Assembly (NCBI GenBank): GCA_021160885.1
Contig: JAGHBR010000530.1
Coordinates: 1 to 8,052, forward strand
DNA from: Caldisericaceae bacterium
Lineage (GTDB): Bacteria; Calditrichota; Calditrichia; Calditrichales; Calditrichaceae
Length of the DNA: 8,052 bases
Direction of reading: 5' to 3'
This document shows, piece after piece, positions 1 through 6,271 of the stretch. Position numbers and translations under genes: made by a program. Position 1 is the stretch's first letter. Each line of letters starts with the position of its first letter. The notes under the pieces are model-generated. The model worked only from the letters and a program-made list of their open reading frames with translations. It was not told the origin of the DNA and did not search any database.

Positions 1-39
1 AATAATTTTGAATATTTTTTGCACTTTGGTTTAGTTTTT

Positions 40-130
40 AACTCACCCCCTTACCAAGGCTATCTTACGTATTTTCAACTCATTAAGTCCCCCTCTCTTT
101 ATTAAAGAGAGGGGGAACAGGGGGTGAGTT
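40..130. repeat. Nested palindromic repeat element downstream of the PEPCK gene
   Basis: Outer arms AACTCACCCCCT (40-51) and AGGGGGTGAGTT (119-130) are perfect 12-base inverted repeats. They enclose a second perfect palindrome, 13-base arms around a single central T (89-115), of the form CCCCCTCTCTTTA/TAAAGAGAGGGGG. The left side is interrupted by about 35 bases of unrelated sequence. On the plus strand the outer right arm runs into a T-tract (129-134), so it could terminate transcription entering from a gene left of the window. C/G-rich nested palindromes of this style occur as dispersed intergenic repeats in several bacterial phyla; that comparison is from memory. Confidence 0.65.
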
Positions 131-254
131 TTTTAATAAAAATTATTATTTCAAAGCTTTCATTGTTAACAATTTTTTCAAAGGTTTCTATTAAGGAATC
201 CATGCTAATCTGTGCAGATCAGTGGCTTAAATTATTTCGCACCTTTCTGCGATT
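131..254. other. AT-rich 3' flank of the PEPCK gene
   Basis: No gene is seen. Directly after the PEPCK stop, the minus strand can form a weak five-pair hairpin (TCGCA 237-241 with TGCGA 248-252) without a good T-tract. A 12-base palindrome ATTGTTAACAAT lies at 162-173, followed on the plus strand by T's. I find no convincing operon terminator on the minus strand; the nested palindrome at 40-130 may block transcript ends instead. Confidence 0.4.
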
Positions 255-2096
255 CTACCTCCAGCGCCAGATGCCCGGCCGGCGGGGACGCATGCTGCTA
301 ACTCCCGTGCTGATTTCCTCCCGTACGGCAACCTTTTCCTTAAACGCGTCAGGTACGCTAACTTTTGTCGGAGCTATTTTTTGTTCAATCATAAAGGCCC
401 GCTCTGCCGCACGCACAATTTCCGGTTTCAAACCTTCGGAAGCGATTTCTTCGGTGAATTTTTTACGCCCTTCAATCAATTCCTTAAAATACTGATTAAT
501 CTGTTCTTCAGAGTAAAACCTGCGCACGTCATATTCGTGTAACGGCCGACCTTCCACAGCCACAATGCCTTCGGTGCCCAAAATGCCTTTTTCGTAAGTG
601 TTGGTGCCACGCAAATCACCTCGTTGAATGGCGGCCATCAAATTAAGCGGCACGCGTTCCACTTTGCGCACCAGTTTTTTAACCAGCTTGCCATTTTGCT
701 GACTGGTTTCAATAATCTCGCCCATGCCGCCTGTGTTGTACATCATAAAACGGACTTTATCGGGGTATTTTTCCACTAATTTCATGACGATGTCGTAAAA
801 ACGGTTGACCTTTACACCGCGCGAACCAATGATAAAAGGATCCGTTCCAACGATGCGTACGGATTCACCTGCCTTTTCCGGATTGGAAGCATAACTGTGC
901 GTTGATTCGCCCCACAAATAGGCCAGAACGCCTTGCTCCGGTGTCAGGCGCTGGGCAAAGGGCATAATGGTATTGCGACGTGTAATAAAGGCGAAAATAA
1001 TACCGTCCATTTCGTCTAGCGGCGGTAAGTTAACCGTAGGGGCGCTGATGCCCACCAGCTTTTTGTCCTGCCGAACCGCCAGTCGCTTACGGAAAATCAC
1101 CGCCCGGCCGTTGCCACATAATGATTCATCCAGGAAGTCAATTTCGCCCTTGTAATTCATCATGATGTTTTCCAGCAGGGCCGATTTGTGAATCAGCGCG
1201 TTGTACATGGCTTCCTGCTGTTCAGGCCGGACATCGGTTTTAACGTAAAAATTGTTCTCCGAACCAAGGGCTGAACCGTCATCCCGCAAAAAGACAATGT
1301 CGTCCTGGCAAACCTCCGTTTTTTCGTCCCGTGTGTGATCCAATCCCAATTGATGGCAGGACCAGGTTGATTTACCGGTAGCCGTCATGCCAAACAGAAA
1401 CACGCCGTACTTTTTAAGCCGATTGTCGTTAGGATCACGCACCGTAACAATTTTAGTACCGGCATGCAGGCCCAGCATGCCCTGTTCATCGGCCCGCCAC
1501 ATTGCCTGACGCAAAAATCCCTTTTTGTTCTCGCCCAGGTAATCGGTTCCCAGAGCAATGTTCAAATTGTATTCGGGCAAGGCCAATACCTGCGCCCGCA
1601 TCATGTGTTCTTCCGGGATGTGCAGCATGATTAATTCCGGACCAGGGCGATTTCCGACATCAAACATGGTGCTGGCCCACATGTAAGCGTTGCGCACATT
1701 TTTGGGATCAGCCACCGAAACGTAAAGATTGCAAATCGGATTGTAATAATCATTATGGCCCATTTGGCGACGAATGTGCACGAAAGGCAGATTTTTAACC
1801 AGATGTAAAACTTTTTTTAATTCTTCCTGGTGGTTTTCCAGTATCTTCACATGGGACGGTAACGGTTTGGGCAAACGGACGCGCGGGCTGCCCAGATAAA
1901 CCGTTTTGGGCGCCAGGCGACTGGAAAACTTTGACATCCAGACGTATGAGCCAAAGTTTGATTTATTGGCGTACTTTTTTGCCTCTTTTTCCAGATAGTG
2001 CATGTTCACGGTTTTAATATTGGGGCCCTGTAACAGTTGTTTTAATTCCTGGTAGAACTGTTCGTAAAATGGCTCATTGTAAAGCGCTTCGTACAT
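255..2096 (-). CDS. Divergent phosphoenolpyruvate carboxykinase (PEPCK family, ATP-type-like)
   Basis: A 613-residue cytosolic protein built like ATP-dependent PEP carboxykinase, which converts oxaloacetate plus ATP to PEP, CO2 and ADP. Visible landmarks in PEPCK order are GTDYLGENKKG (183-193; Y186 and K192 at the places of E. coli Tyr207 and Lys213), GLHAGTK with H211 at the metal-binding His, the P-loop GMTATGKST (236-244), kinase-2 motif QDD (264-266) followed by ENNFYVKT, the segment RLTPEQGVLAYLWG (383-396) matching the KLTPEQA stretch, and NTGGMGE (454-460). It is about 80 residues longer than usual PEPCKs, with longer spacing between motifs and an Arg-rich tail. The N-terminal substrate-arginine motif GRSPKDK is not recognisable. 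It may belong to the poorly characterised PEPCK-like family I remember as DUF4914, which I could not verify. Start ATG is preceded by AGGGA six bases upstream. It is the last gene of the operon, 21 nt after the aminotransferase fusion. Fold assignment is confident; the exact reaction is not. Confidence 0.85.
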   Translation of the reverse strand: MYEALYNEPFYEQFYQELKQLLQGPNIKTVNMHYLEKEAKKYANKSNFGSYVWMSKFSSRLAPKTVYLGSPRVRLPKPLPSHVKILENHQEELKKVLHLVKNLPFVHIRRQMGHNDYYNPICNLYVSVADPKNVRNAYMWASTMFDVGNRPGPELIMLHIPEEHMMRAQVLALPEYNLNIALGTDYLGENKKGFLRQAMWRADEQGMLGLHAGTKIVTVRDPNDNRLKKYGVFLFGMTATGKSTWSCHQLGLDHTRDEKTEVCQDDIVFLRDDGSALGSENNFYVKTDVRPEQQEAMYNALIHKSALLENIMMNYKGEIDFLDESLCGNGRAVIFRKRLAVRQDKKLVGISAPTVNLPPLDEMDGIIFAFITRRNTIMPFAQRLTPEQGVLAYLWGESTHSYASNPEKAGESVRIVGTDPFIIGSRGVKVNRFYDIVMKLVEKYPDKVRFMMYNTGGMGEIIETSQQNGKLVKKLVRKVERVPLNLMAAIQRGDLRGTNTYEKGILGTEGIVAVEGRPLHEYDVRRFYSEEQINQYFKELIEGRKKFTEEIASEGLKPEIVRAAERAFMIEQKIAPTKVSVPDAFKEKVAVREEISTGVSSMRPRRPGIWRWR

Positions 2097-2117
2097 GATG
2101 TTTCCCTGTTTTGTGGT

Positions 2118-4469
2118 TTAACTTTCACTACCCAAGATGTACAGGATGCGTTCGGCAATCTGTGCTGCCGTTTGCCCGGCTGTGTTGATTTGAAAAACAT
2201 TAACCATTTGTAATAACTTTAAATATCGTTCCTGATGCTGCTTTAAACGCAGTTCATCTTTTACAATTAAATGCGGATTGTAAAACGGCTGATTTTTAGC
2301 CTGTGCTTCCAGTGAGGGGCCGCTGCTGGCGCCCTGACTCAGAATCGTCAATGCCTGTTCTGCCTCTAATTTTTTGACCGGTTCAGCCAGAGGATCTGCG
2401 GTTAATAAAATCAGCATCTGTAAATCAATTCGTTTCACATGGCGTTCCATACCGCCCAACCAGTAAGGATCAAGCATGGCCGCAGATTTTTTAGAAGCCG
2501 TGAAACAGTATGGTAAACCGCGATCCATTGCACACTGCTCGATCATTTCACACTGCTGATTTTCACAGTCCACGCGATCCGTAACAACATTTTCGCATTT
2601 ACATTTTTCAAAAAGCGAAGCAAACGAAGGCCAGTACTCAGCGTGTTGAGTGGGCAGATAAAACTTGCGTTCGGCCACATCGGCTGCGGCAAAACCGCCG
2701 CCAAATCTGACAAAAAGCAGATCGTTGCTGTGCCAGGCCAGCCCTTCCCTTTGTAACAATTGATAAAAAACCGGCGTCTTTTTAGTGCCTTTGGGACCGA
2801 TCAGGGCAAAACCGCGTCCCTGAAAATCACCGGAAAAACCGCGTACCGTGTGCAAATCAAATTTCCGTTCACCTAAGTCACTAACCATGCTCAGGGCCAG
2901 CGAACGCAAGGAAGCATAATAATCGCTGTTGAACAAAATTCCGGTTGCCGAATCGGCATGGTAAAAAGCATGGGCTTCCCGTCCCACCACGCCGTCGACT
3001 GCGTAAATCACACCATGCGGTTCCAGATCGGATTCCAGTTGCGCCGGATACCAGTTTTCCATCCAGAAATCGTTCAGATGGGATTGATTGGTACGCAACT
3101 GAATGATCAGTCCGTTAATATTGGCATTCCACTCAAAGTATTGGTCAAATTTCAGATGGGCTTCTGCTTCGGCCACTAAAGCAGCCCGCTGTTCCAGGTT
3201 GAGATCGGTCTCAACCGGAACCGCTTTCTGAATTTTGGTTTTGTAGTTGTTGAGTTGAACAAATTTAACCTGTTTGGGGGTCTTGAGCTGCCGCAGAGCC
3301 TGTGCAATGCGCTTCATGCCTTTTTCGATTTGCTCCATGGAAGTGGAGTAAGAAATCCGAATATGTTTGTCCGATCCAAAGGCCGCTCCAGGAACCACCA
3401 CCACATTGGCTTCGCGCAGCAGATAATAGGCCAGACCATAGCTGTTGCGGATATAATGTCCTTTGTGTTCCTTACCAAAATAAGCCGAAATATTGGGAAA
3501 CACGTAAAAAGTGCCTTCTGGCTCGTTAACTGAAATGTCCGGAATGCTGCTCAATTGCTGCAGAACGTAATTGCGTCTTTTTTGAAATTCAGCCACCATT
3601 CGATTGATTTCGTAAGAAGGCCCTTTTAAAGCTTGCAAGGCTGCGTATTGCGAAATAGAATTGGCATTGGAAGTGGAGTGACTCTGAATTTTATTGGCCG
3701 CGTCAACAATTTCTTTGGGCCCGGCCAGGTAGCCAATACGCCAGCCCGTCATGGAAAAAGCTTTGGAAAAACCATTCACCAGAATGGTACGTTCCTTTAA
3801 TTTGGGACTGAGCGTGGCAAAGCTGTTAAAGCGAAAATTGTCGTAAACCAGTTTGGAGTAAATTTCATCGGCAATGATAAAAATTTCCTCTTCTTCTAAC
3901 ACTTTGGCCAGTTCCTGCAATTCTTCAATACCGTAGGCAGCGCCGGTCGGATTGGAAGGATTGCACAAAATAAAAGCGCGCGTACTGGCCGAAATGGCCT
4001 GTTTTAACTGTTCTGCGGTTAAACGAAAACCATTTTCTTCATGGGTTTCCACAATCACCGGACGGCCGCCGGCCAGGCGCACCATTTCCGGATAGGAGAC
4101 CCAGTAAGGGGCTGGAATAATTACCTCATCGCCATCAGAAATAATGGCCATGATCGAATTAAAAATGGCCTGTTTAGCGCCGTTGGTCACTAATATCTGA
4201 TTAATTTCGTAGCTAAGGCCATACTCTTTGTACAGGTTCTCAGCAATAGCCTTGCGCAACTCGACTGTGCCGGAATTCATGGTGTATTTGGTGATGTTTT
4301 GATCAATAGCCTGTTTTCCGGCCTCTTTAATAAATTGCGGTGTGGGAAAATCAGGCTCGCCTACGCTAAAGTCCACCACATCAATGCCTTGCGCCCGCAT
4401 GGCAATGGCCTTAGCCGCAATTTTCATGGTAGGCGAAATACCGATATGTTTAATCCGTTCACTAAGCAC
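2118..4469 (-). CDS. Aspartate aminotransferase fused to a degenerate HPr kinase/PEPCK-like domain
   Basis: A 783-residue fusion. Residues 1 to about 395 are a full-length group I-gamma PLP aminotransferase, probably aspartate plus 2-oxoglutarate to oxaloacetate plus glutamate. Visible motifs are VGEPDFPTP (36-44), NPSNPTG (170-176), DEIY (201-204), SKAFSMTGWRIGY with Schiff-base K236, and carboxylate-binding R371. The remaining ~390 residues resemble the HPrK/PEPCK fold: SDY (515-517), H540, the P-loop-like GPKGTKKT (558-565, where K563 replaces the second glycine), SNDLLFV with D583, ERKFYLPT (600-607), and LLTADPLAEPVKKLEAEQA (688-706), which recalls PEPCK LTAD...KLTPEQA. The catalytic lysine pair is absent. 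Six cysteines (623, 625, 635, 640, 646, 655) sit in an insertion. Translation starts at GTG, six bases after TGAGGA, with an in-frame TGA just upstream, so no earlier start exists. It lies 29 nt after the flotillin gene and 21 nt before the PEPCK gene. The fusion is read in one uninterrupted frame. The aminotransferase assignment is firm; substrate and the second half's role are inferred. Confidence 0.9.
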   Translation of the reverse strand: MLSERIKHIGISPTMKIAAKAIAMRAQGIDVVDFSVGEPDFPTPQFIKEAGKQAIDQNITKYTMNSGTVELRKAIAENLYKEYGLSYEINQILVTNGAKQAIFNSIMAIISDGDEVIIPAPYWVSYPEMVRLAGGRPVIVETHEENGFRLTAEQLKQAISASTRAFILCNPSNPTGAAYGIEELQELAKVLEEEEIFIIADEIYSKLVYDNFRFNSFATLSPKLKERTILVNGFSKAFSMTGWRIGYLAGPKEIVDAANKIQSHSTSNANSISQYAALQALKGPSYEINRMVAEFQKRRNYVLQQLSSIPDISVNEPEGTFYVFPNISAYFGKEHKGHYIRNSYGLAYYLLREANVVVVPGAAFGSDKHIRISYSTSMEQIEKGMKRIAQALRQLKTPKQVKFVQLNNYKTKIQKAVPVETDLNLEQRAALVAEAEAHLKFDQYFEWNANINGLIIQLRTNQSHLNDFWMENWYPAQLESDLEPHGVIYAVDGVVGREAHAFYHADSATGILFNSDYYASLRSLALSMVSDLGERKFDLHTVRGFSGDFQGRGFALIGPKGTKKTPVFYQLLQREGLAWHSNDLLFVRFGGGFAAADVAERKFYLPTQHAEYWPSFASLFEKCKCENVVTDRVDCENQQCEMIEQCAMDRGLPYCFTASKKSAAMLDPYWLGGMERHVKRIDLQMLILLTADPLAEPVKKLEAEQALTILSQGASSGPSLEAQAKNQPFYNPHLIVKDELRLKQHQERYLKLLQMVNVFQINTAGQTAAQIAERILYILGSES

Positions 4470-4475
4470 GATGAG

Positions 4476-4481
4476 TCCTCA
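4476..4481 (-). promoter_or_regulatory. Ribosome binding site fixing a GTG start for the aminotransferase fusion
   Basis: On the minus strand TGAGGA lies six bases before the GTG codon at 4467-4469. The first three bases, TGA, are also an in-frame stop, so translation cannot begin further upstream. The next in-frame Met is residue 15, inside the conserved aminotransferase N-terminus. Confidence 0.7.
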
Positions 4482-4498
4482 CTACTGTTTAGCCGACG

Positions 4499-5896
4499 TT
4501 ACTCTTCTTCTCCGGAAAGTTTTTCTTTTAAGAATTTTTTTAGATCGGCTCCGGTGAGTGATTCAACCACTTCCGGAAGCTGGGCAAGAATTTCAGCAAT
4601 CTGGCCGGTTAATTTCGATCCGCCCAGTTTGCCATCCTGTTCAATCATAACAATTTTGTCTATTTTAGAAAGCGGTTCCGAAATAGCAGAGGCCAGCTCC
4701 GGCATCTTTTCCAGAATCATCTGGTACATGGCCGCCTGATTGTAGCTTTCAAACGCTTTGGCTTTAGATTGCAGATTGTCAGCCTCGGCTTTACCTAACA
4801 GACGAATGCGCTCGGCTTCGGCTTTATCTTCGGCCAATTTGGCTTCTAATTTGGCCTGGGACTCGGTTTTAATGCGGTAGCTTTCCGCCTCGGTCTCGGT
4901 GACTATTTGCGCTTTGCGCGCCTCAGCCGGTTTAATGACATTGGCCTCTAATTCTTTCTGCTTTTTGGCGATATTCAATTCTTCCAACTTGATGCCTTCA
5001 TCCAGTTCCAGTTTTTTCAATTTGAACTCTTCTTTCTTCAATTCCTGCTCAATTCGGTAACGTTCTAATTCGTAAGCCATATCGGCCATGGCTTTTTTAC
5101 GATTAACTTCCACCTGCGATTCGGATTTCATTGCTTCGTTCTGCCAGTTTTGCTTGGCGATTAAGGCCTCGGCCTGCAAGCGCGCGATTTCTGCTTCCTT
5201 TTTGGCTTCGGCAGAACGAATGGTAATGTCGCGATTCTTCTCCGCCTGATCGACCTCAGCTTCGTATTTGGCTTTGGTAACCTGAGGTTTGCTCAGCGCT
5301 TCTAAATAGCCCTGCGTATCCACTACTTCATTCAGGCCAAAGGACATCAGCACCAGGCCCAGATTGTTAAAATCGGCCTGCGCATCACCGGAAACTTTGG
5401 CCACAAACTCCGAACGCCTGGTAAACAGTTCTTCCACTGTAAACTGACCGATCAACTCACGCACCTTGCCTTCTAAAACGGTTTCAGCCACTTCGCGGAT
5501 GCCCTCGGTACCTTTGCTTAAAAAGTTGGTAATGGCCAGATAAAGCGCGTAATCATTGGTGTCGATGCGCACCTGGGCGGCAAATTCAACCGAAACGGGG
5601 ATGGAATTTTTTGTCATGACTTCCGAAATTTTCCCATGGATAGGAATAACCTCAATGGGCAATCGTTCCACCGTTTCGAACAATGGATTGACAAAGGTAC
5701 CTCCACCAATTCGGTAGCGAAAGCCAATTTCCTTAACGGTGCCATCGGGCATGGTGATTTTACTTTTTTTACCGCCAGAAATGATTAAAATTTCATTCGG
5801 ACCTACCTTGCGATATTGTCTGGAAACTAACCAGATGATAAGAGCAATGAGAATGATCACTGCTCCGACAGTGACAAACAGCGTAAGCGACGACAT
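4499..5896 (-). CDS. SPFH/flotillin-family membrane protein
   Basis: A 465-residue flotillin-like protein that should sit on the inner face of the cytoplasmic membrane and oligomerise into microdomain scaffolds. It has one N-terminal hydrophobic segment (about residues 5-24, LTLFVTVGAVIILIALIIWL) followed by RQYRKVGPNE, an SPFH/band-7 domain (about 28-190; note FETVERLPIEVIPIHGK and VRELIGQFTVEELF), a long Ala/Glu/Lys-rich coiled coil (about 200-380), and the flotillin C-terminal region (about 385-465; MILEKMPELASAISEPLSKIDKIVMI). It is a little shorter than Bacillus FloT. The chosen ATG is the second of two adjacent ATGs; AGGAGG is four bases before it but only one base before the first (5897-5899). 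A TTG at 5966-5968 would add 23 residues but has no Shine-Dalgarno site. First gene of the operon, 29 nt ahead of the aminotransferase fusion. No NfeD partner gene is visible. Family assignment is firm; its role beside two carbon-metabolism genes is unknown. Confidence 0.9.
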   Translation of the reverse strand: MSSLTLFVTVGAVIILIALIIWLVSRQYRKVGPNEILIISGGKKSKITMPDGTVKEIGFRYRIGGGTFVNPLFETVERLPIEVIPIHGKISEVMTKNSIPVSVEFAAQVRIDTNDYALYLAITNFLSKGTEGIREVAETVLEGKVRELIGQFTVEELFTRRSEFVAKVSGDAQADFNNLGLVLMSFGLNEVVDTQGYLEALSKPQVTKAKYEAEVDQAEKNRDITIRSAEAKKEAEIARLQAEALIAKQNWQNEAMKSESQVEVNRKKAMADMAYELERYRIEQELKKEEFKLKKLELDEGIKLEELNIAKKQKELEANVIKPAEARKAQIVTETEAESYRIKTESQAKLEAKLAEDKAEAERIRLLGKAEADNLQSKAKAFESYNQAAMYQMILEKMPELASAISEPLSKIDKIVMIEQDGKLGGSKLTGQIAEILAQLPEVVESLTGADLKKFLKEKLSGEEE

Positions 5897-5900
5897 CATT

Positions 5901-5906
5901 CCTCCT
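5901..5906 (-). promoter_or_regulatory. Strong Shine-Dalgarno site deciding the flotillin start
   Basis: AGGAGG on the minus strand sits four bases before the ATG at 5894-5896 and one base before the ATG at 5897-5899. It rules against the upstream TTG at 5966-5968 and makes the second ATG the better-spaced start. Confidence 0.7.
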
Positions 5907-5940
5907 GTTTGTAAAATGTTTGAACAACAATTCGTTACCA

Positions 5941-5968
5941 ATTTAACAAAAAAAATAAAAACTAACAA
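5941..5968 (-). promoter_or_regulatory. Possible sigma-70-type promoter of the flotillin-aminotransferase-PEPCK operon
   Basis: On the minus strand TTGTTA (5963-5968) and TTAAAT (5941-5946) are separated by 16 bases, each matching four of six consensus positions. They lie in a very AT-rich stretch and would give a leader of roughly 35 nt before the flotillin start. The match is weak and the assignment rests mainly on position. Confidence 0.3.
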
Positions 5969-6125
5969 TAGAATTTTTTAATTTTATTTTCATTTTTTTG
6001 CTTTTTTGTAACATTTGTTTCTTTTGCAGGTTCAAGGCAAGACATTCCACATCATTTCAAGCAAAGAATATTGAAAAGTGATATGAACTCCAGCAATTTA
6101 ACTGGGAATTAGGAAATTGGAACTG

Positions 6126-6221
6126 GTGGTGTAAGTCCTCTCACTGAGATGATGCAAGAAGTGGCGAGCTGTAAAAAAGTCCCGCTCCGCGAGACTAACA
6201 ACTCGGAGAGTCGTGCTACAC
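6126..6221. repeat. Dispersed structured repeat, copy 1 (downstream of the ATPase gene)
   Basis: A unit of about 95 bases, homologous by eye to the two units at 7672-7760 and 7762-7854 and in the same orientation. Its parts in order are a small palindrome TCTCA-C-TGAGA (6139-6149), the linker GCGAGCTGTAAAAAAGTC (about 6164-6181), and a core at 6193-6220 containing ACTCGGAGAGT followed by CGTGCTACA. The core pairs as ACAACT/AGTCGT with one mismatch. This copy also contains the ATPase terminator. Edges are approximate. It looks like a genome-wide intergenic repeat, but only this window is visible. Confidence 0.6.
6173..6196 (-). terminator. Rho-independent terminator of the ATPase gene
   Basis: Read on the minus strand, AGTCTCGC and GCGGGACT form an eight-pair stem (one G-U) around a GGA loop, followed directly by a run of T (six counting the last stem base). 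It lies about 75 bases after the ATPase stop codon and before the flotillin promoter region, separating the two transcription units. It is embedded in repeat copy 1. Confidence 0.7.
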
Positions 6222-6271
6222 TTACGATGACAAATTACTCTGAAAATTACTCCGTAAACTGGAAGGGATAA

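Larger units (their letters stand above)
5907..6271. other. Non-coding region between the ATPase gene and the flotillin operon
   Basis: This 365-base stretch holds no convincing gene. From right to left it contains the ATPase terminator (6173-6196), inside a copy of the dispersed repeat (about 6126-6221). After about 130 bases in which I see nothing clear (6000-6125), there is an extremely AT-rich segment (about 5940-6005) holding the operon's promoter candidate. Confidence 0.6.

Noticed and set aside
3255..3533. Plus-strand ORFs opposite the aminotransferase and other genes
   Set aside because: They are antisense shadows of strongly conserved minus-strand coding sequence, without ribosome binding sites or recognisable products.
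2118..4469. Two separate genes (aminotransferase and kinase-like) joined by a reading error
   Set aside because: One uninterrupted frame, no stop, start codon or ribosome binding site near the junction (residues 390-430), and no abrupt change visible; a sequencing error cannot be excluded fully without reads.
5897..5968. Longer flotillin starting at TTG 5966
   Set aside because: The added 23 residues have no ribosome binding site, overlap the promoter candidate, and a strong AGGAGG sits right before the internal ATG pair.
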